This document shows, piece after piece, positions 60,623-64,000 of a stretch of DNA of 64,000 nucleotides. The DNA comes from Alloyangia pacifica (GTDB lineage: Bacteria > Pseudomonadota > Alphaproteobacteria > Rhodobacterales > Rhodobacteraceae): positions 2,124,001-2,188,000 of the forward strand of contig NZ_CP022189.1 of NCBI RefSeq assembly GCF_003111685.1, in the 5' to 3' direction. The notes beneath the pieces were generated by a model that saw only the letters and a program-made list of their open reading frames with translations, was not told where the DNA came from and searched no databases. Position 1 is the stretch's first letter. Every line of letters starts with the position of its first letter. Both the position numbers and the translations under genes were made by a program.

Positions 60623-60973
60623 TCAGGCCTCGAACAGCGGATCGAAGCTTCCGTAGATCATCCGCTTGCCGTCAAAGGGCATGTCCATGGTCGCCTTCCA
60701 GCGTTCATCGGTCTCGAAGGAGGCGCCGCAGCGGTCGGCGGTCTCCTTGTCGGGCCAGATCATCCAGCTGAACACCACGGCCTCTCCCTCCTCGCGCTTC
60801 ACCGCCATGGGAAAGGAGGTCAGCTTGCCCTCGGGCACTTCGGCCTCCCAGCATTCGTGTAGCGACAAGGCCCCGTATTCCTTGAATAAATCCCAGGATT
60901 TACGGGCCGCCTCCAAATAGGCTGCCTTGTTTTCCTGCGGCACGGGCGTCAGAAACCCCCAAACATGCGTCAT
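60623..60973 (-). CDS. DUF1428 family protein
   Basis: A 116-residue dimeric ferredoxin-like-fold protein of the DUF1428 (YbaA) family; the function is unknown. The block PQENKAAYLEAARKSWDLFKEYG and the C-terminal FDGKRMIYGSFDPL are characteristic. The start MTHVWGFLTPV at 60973 was preferred over one nine codons upstream. It is divergent from a marR-type gene across a 70-nt region that contains a palindrome, suggesting local regulation. Confidence 0.85.
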   Translation of the reverse strand: MTHVWGFLTPVPQENKAAYLEAARKSWDLFKEYGALSLHECWEAEVPEGKLTSFPMAVKREEGEAVVFSWMIWPDKETADRCGASFETDERWKATMDMPFDGKRMIYGSFDPLFEA

Positions 60974-61017
60974 GAGACATCTCCTGTTGCTCTTCCGCAT
61001 CCTAGGCGCATAATTAA

Positions 61018-61029
61018 GTTGATATCAAC
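61018..61029. promoter_or_regulatory. Palindrome, predicted MarR-family operator
   Basis: GTTGATATCAAC is a perfect 12-bp palindrome in the 70-nt divergent region between DUF1428 and the MarR-type gene, 15-26 nt upstream of the marR start. Its place and symmetry suit MarR autoregulation plus control of DUF1428. Confidence 0.5.
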
Positions 61030-61043
61030 ATGAATGAGAATAC

Positions 61044-61499
61044 ATGAGCGAGACAACGCCATCCCTGCCCTATGAGACCACCCTCGAGGTCCGCGACCGC
61101 TGCCTGTGCTTCCGCGCGCAGCGGGCGGCACGCGCGCTTGGCCGACGCTTCGACGTCGCGCTGAAACCCGTGGGGCTGACCAACGGGCAGTTCTCGATCC
61201 TGATGTCGCTGAACCGCCCCGAGCCGCCGCGCATCTCGGATCTGGCGCCCTTCCTGGCCATGGACCGCACCACGCTGACCGCGGCGCTCAAGGTGCTCGA
61301 GCGGCGCGGGCTGGTCGAAAGCACCGCCGATGCCGAGGACAAGCGCGGCAAGCGGCTGCGCCTGTCCCCGCGGGGACACGAGGTGCTGCACGCGGCGATG
61401 CCGATCTGGCGCCGCGAGCACGATGCCGTGGACACGGCGCTCGGGGATATGGACCTCGAGACGCTGAAGGCGGCGCTGATGGCACTGGGCGAGATCTGA
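61044..61499 (+). CDS. MarR family transcriptional regulator
   Basis: A 151-residue winged-helix regulator. The N-terminal dimerisation helix holds cysteines (DRCLCFRAQRA) that could sense redox or electrophiles; recognition helix ISDLAPFLAMDRTTLTAALKVLERRGLVE and wing KRGKRLRLSPRG are typical. It is divergent from DUF1428 and likely represses it. The ligand is unknown. Confidence 0.88.
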   Translation: MSETTPSLPYETTLEVRDRCLCFRAQRAARALGRRFDVALKPVGLTNGQFSILMSLNRPEPPRISDLAPFLAMDRTTLTAALKVLERRGLVESTADAEDKRGKRLRLSPRGHEVLHAAMPIWRREHDAVDTALGDMDLETLKAALMALGEI

Positions 61500-61501
61500 G
61501 C

Positions 61502-61519
61502 CCGTCCCCGCGGGGACGG
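61502..61519. terminator. GC-rich palindrome between marR and the SH3 gene
   Basis: CCGTCCCCGCGGGGACGG is a perfect 18-nt palindrome directly after the marR stop and before the convergent SH3-protein stop. It lacks a T-tract. It could terminate both genes. Confidence 0.45.
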
Positions 61520-61524
61520 CGTGC

Positions 61525-61839
61525 TCAGTGCTCGCGCAGGTAGGCCCATGAGACGTAGCCCCGTGTCTCCGGCGCCCGATCGAGGGCGGCCTCGCACCAG
61601 CGGGTGCCGCCGGTCTGGGTGCAGTCGTAGACCCGAAGGACGGTGCCGTTCGGCAGGCCGATGATCACGTCGAAACCGGTGCCCGGCCCGCCGCGCAGCT
61701 TGAGCATGTCGCCCTCTTCGACGCCATGAACCTCGTAGCGCCCGCCCCAGCCGGGATTGGCGGCACATCCGCCCAATGTTGCCGCAAGGGCGAGCGCTGC
61801 CGCGCCTCTCATCATCACGGTCCCGATCGTTGCGCGCAT
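61525..61839 (-). CDS. SH3-domain lipoprotein
   Basis: A 104-residue protein with a lipoprotein signal (lipobox LGGC, lipidated Cys25) and a bacterial SH3 domain (MLKLRGGPGTGFDVIIGLPNGTVLRVYD ends in GYVSWAYL). Such domains bind cell-wall peptides. The start at 61839 (MRATIGTVM) gives the right length for a signal peptide; a much longer frame upstream is not used. Confidence 0.85.
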   Translation of the reverse strand: MRATIGTVMMRGAAALALAATLGGCAANPGWGGRYEVHGVEEGDMLKLRGGPGTGFDVIIGLPNGTVLRVYDCTQTGGTRWCEAALDRAPETRGYVSWAYLREH

Positions 61840-62099
61840 GGGTGTCTCCTGCTCGTTCTTTTCTGCCTCGGCCCGGACCCTATCGACTTGCCGGTGCGAA
61901 AGGAACCTCAACCGAGCGCGCCGGGCCGTTGCGCCCCCACCGTGCGGTGCCCGGGCAACCGCTGCCGCAGACACGTCCTCGCAGGGTTGGCGCGGCAGAC
62001 ACGGAGCGGCAGACACGGCAAGGGCGGACCCTCGGGTCCGCCCTCGGACGGCTTGCGCCGCCTGTCCGGTTTCTTTGCAGAGGCCTCTTCTCCCAAGCC

Positions 62100-62939
62100 T
62101 CAATGCGCCAGAAAGACCGGTACCTCTGCCAACTCCAGCATGTTCCGCGTCGCGCCGCCGAGGATCGCCTCGCGGAAGCGGGAATGGCCATATGCACCCA
62201 TGATGATCATGTCACCGTCCACGTCCTGCACGTGGCGGTTCAGGATATCGGAGATCCGCGGCATGGTCTTGGTCAGTACGTCGATCTCGGCGCTCACCCC
62301 GTGGCGCGACAGGTATTGCGACAGCATGCCGCCCGGATCGGAGCGGTTCGGCCCGTGCTGCGGCGGATCGATGACCACCACGTGCACCGCCTCGGCCTCC
62401 TTGAGGATCGGCATGGCGGCGCGCACCGAGCGCAGCGCCTCGGCGCTTTCGTTCCAGCCCAGCACGACGCGCTTGGGCTTGCTCGACGGGTCCGAGGCGC
62501 GCGGCACCACCAGCACCGGGGCCTGCCCCTCGAAGAGCGCGCCCTCGACCACCGGCTCCAGCTCGACGCCGCGGTCCGGGCCATAGGGCTTGGGCAGCAC
62601 CACCATGTCGGCAAACCGCGCCCGACCCGCCACGTGGCGACCGATGTCGGCCAATTGCGCGACACCCTCCTCGACCGCCCAACGCAGGTCGAAGCGGTTC
62701 AGCCGCGCCTTCGCCGCCGTGGCAAGCGCCGTGGCATCATTAGAAGCGCGGTCGAGCGTTTCCTGCAGAATGATCGCATCGGCGCCGGCGTAATAATAGC
62801 CGGTCTGGGTGCGGTCGACGCCGAAGGCGAGCACATCCAGATGGGCGTCCCAGCACGCGGCAACCGCGGCGGCGTGGTCGATCGTCGACTCCAGGAAGGC
62901 CTCGTCGGTCACAACCGTAAGTATTGATTTGTAGCCCAT
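62100..62939 (-). CDS. Universal stress protein (two UspA domains)
   Basis: A 279-residue protein with two consecutive UspA folds; the second has the ATP-binding-type ending MIIMGAYGHSRFREAILGG. The start MGYKSILTVVTD at 62939 is standard. It is divergent from the ccoNOQP operon across a region containing an FNR box, an arrangement common in Rhodobacter relatives, so it is probably induced by low oxygen. Confidence 0.92.
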   Translation of the reverse strand: MGYKSILTVVTDEAFLESTIDHAAAVAACWDAHLDVLAFGVDRTQTGYYYAGADAIILQETLDRASNDATALATAAKARLNRFDLRWAVEEGVAQLADIGRHVAGRARFADMVVLPKPYGPDRGVELEPVVEGALFEGQAPVLVVPRASDPSSKPKRVVLGWNESAEALRSVRAAMPILKEAEAVHVVVIDPPQHGPNRSDPGGMLSQYLSRHGVSAEIDVLTKTMPRISDILNRHVQDVDGDMIIMGAYGHSRFREAILGGATRNMLELAEVPVFLAH

Positions 62940-63040
62940 AGCAATCTCCGTGGTATTGTCCGGGAGGGCCCGACACCGGCACATTACGCCCGAAGGGCAA
63001 CCCTTAGAATGACTTAACGCAAGAACTCGGAACCAAAGCC

Positions 63041-63054
63041 TTGATTCAGATCAA
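63041..63054. promoter_or_regulatory. FNR box between usp and ccoN
   Basis: TTGAT-TCAG-ATCAA is a perfect match to the FNR/FnrL consensus. It lies 87-100 nt upstream of ccoN and about 102 nt upstream of usp, consistent with oxygen-dependent control of the high-affinity oxidase. Confidence 0.85.
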
Positions 63055-63140
63055 GGTTGGGCGGGAGCATTCACTTCAAAACCCCGTCAGTCAGAACCGC
63101 TCGCGCGGCAACGAATCGTGCGAGTCAGACGAAGGGACGA

Positions 63141-64000
63141 ATGATGCTGAATTATATCAAGCTCATCGTGCTGGGGGTTGTCGCGCTCTTCGCGCTGATC
63201 GCTGCCAACTACGCACGAGACGTGGCTTACATGGTCAATGCGCTGACCATCTTCCTCCTCGCGGCGGGTCTGTTCCTCTGGACCCTCCGCAATACCGACG
63301 AGCCGGTGCCCGCCCGGGTGCGAGAGCTGAGCTACATGGACGATGTGGTGCGCGCCGGCGTCATTGCAACCGCCTTCTGGGGCGTGGTGGGATTCGCGGT
63401 CGGCGTGTTCATCGCCACCCAGCTGGCCTTTCCGGCGCTCAACTTCGAATGGGCGCAGGGCTTTGCCAACTTCGGACGGCTGCGGCCGCTGCACACCTCG
63501 GCGGTGATTTTCGCCTTTGGCGGCAACGCGCTGATCTGTACATCGTTCTACGTCGTCCAGCGCACCTCGGCGACCCGCCTCTGGGGCGGCAACCTCGCCT
63601 GGTACGTCTTCTGGGGCTACCAGCTTTTCATCGTGCTGGCCGCGACCGGCTACCTGCTGGGCGCCACCCAGTCGAAGGAATACGCCGAGCCCGAATGGTA
63701 CGTCGACTGGCTGCTGACCGTGGTCTGGGTCGCCTACCTGCTGGTCTTCGTCGGCACGATCATCAAGCGCAAGGAACCGCACATCTACGTGGCGAACTGG
63801 TTCTACCTGAGCTTCATCATCACCGTCGCCATGCTGCACATCTTCAACAACCTCAGCATCCCCGTATCGATCTGGGGCTCGAAGTCGGTGCAGCTGTTCT
63901 CGGGCGTGCAGGACGCGATGACGCAATGGTGGTATGGCCACAACGCCGTGGGCTTCTTCCTGACCGCCGGCTTCCTGGGGATGATGTACTACTTCGTGCC
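63141..64000 (+). CDS. ccoN: cbb3-type cytochrome c oxidase subunit I (5' part)
   Basis: The first 286 codons of the catalytic subunit of the cbb3 oxidase, cut by the right edge. The product has an N-terminal membrane helix, then the haem-copper oxidase helices with [19 protein letters not shown], whose His is a haem ligand, and [16 protein letters not shown]. The ATG at 63141 (or 63144) follows GAAGGGA. It is preceded by a perfect FNR box. ccoOQP should follow outside the window. Confidence 0.95.
   Translation, partial: MMLNYIKLIVLGVVALFALIAANYARDVAYMVNALTIFLLAAGLFLWTLRNTDEPVPARVRELSYMDDVVRAGVIATAFWGVVGFAVGVFIATQLAFPALNFEWAQGFANFGRLRPLHTSAVIFAFGGNALICTSFYVVQRTSATRLWGGNLAWYVFWGYQLFIVLAATGYLLGATQSKEYAEPEWYVDWLLTVVWVAYLLVFVGTIIKRKEPHIYVANWFYLSFIITVAMLHIFNNLSIPVSIWGSKSVQLFSGVQDAMTQWWYGHNAVGFFLTAGFLGMMYYFV

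Overview
The window is a 64 kb stretch of GC-rich, gene-dense chromosome from an alphaproteobacterium, almost certainly a member of the Rhodobacteraceae (Roseobacter group; a Salipiger/Alloyangia-like genus is a guess only). The evidence is the conserved neighbourhoods (LMW-PTP/UPF0262/hisD/DUF2948/murA, dnaG-rpoD, nrdR-ribD, fnrL-hemN-usp-ccoN), the family-typical small proteins (DUF1127, HlyU family, phasin-like 'antifreeze' proteins) and the even composition. I see no insertion sequence, prophage, CRISPR array or rRNA operon. One tRNA gene, tRNA-Thr(GGT), is present.

Layout. 1-4.5 kb: histidine and peptidoglycan biosynthesis (hisD, murA) with small conserved genes. 5.1-8.0 kb: a tight four-gene operon, transcribed on the minus strand in the order ribbon-helix-helix protein, CHAD-domain protein, ParA-type ATPase, CYTH-domain protein. 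Every junction is a 4-nt overlap and tandem operator-like repeats sit in front of it. 8.2-13 kb: a secreted protein, dnaG, rpoD and an HlyU-family protein. 13-21.5 kb: a DedA/VTT membrane protein, a sugar-nucleotide-type epimerase and the outer-membrane assembly pair tamA-tamB. 21.7-30.8 kb: a urease region (ureD-A-x-B and two phasin-like genes; ureC; ureE-F-G plus a ketopantoate-reductase-like gene) interrupted by an oppositely oriented diheme cytochrome c gene, an LprI-like gene and a DUF1127 gene. 31-35 kb: trmO, dgoA-dgoK (galactonate catabolism), a TauE/SafE permease and a TIM-barrel-like protein of unknown function. 35.2-42 kb: a three-gene transglutaminase / circularly permuted ATP-grasp-alpha-E / DUF2126-transglutaminase operon, predicted in the literature to make or process a peptide. 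42-51.5 kb: an SDR, YjbQ, nrdR-ribD, glutamate dehydrogenase, a small Tad-type pilus cluster (a vWA protein and two TadE/G-like proteins) and pheA. 51.6-58.4 kb: a membrane-anchored cytochrome c and the yejABEF peptide ABC importer. 58.4-64 kb: an oxygen-response block (hemN, fnrL, usp and the start of ccoN) with FNR boxes in the two divergent promoter regions.

The most interesting candidate for an undescribed system is the RHH-CHAD-ParA-CYTH operon. CHAD domains bind inorganic polyphosphate, CYTH proteins are triphosphate/polyphosphate tunnel enzymes, ParA ATPases position cargo on the nucleoid, and small RHH proteins act as ParA partners or autorepressors. I infer a polyphosphate-granule positioning or inheritance cassette, which remains untested.

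Start codons were chosen from ribosome-binding sites, family lengths and overlaps. Many genes have longer open frames upstream that I rejected.
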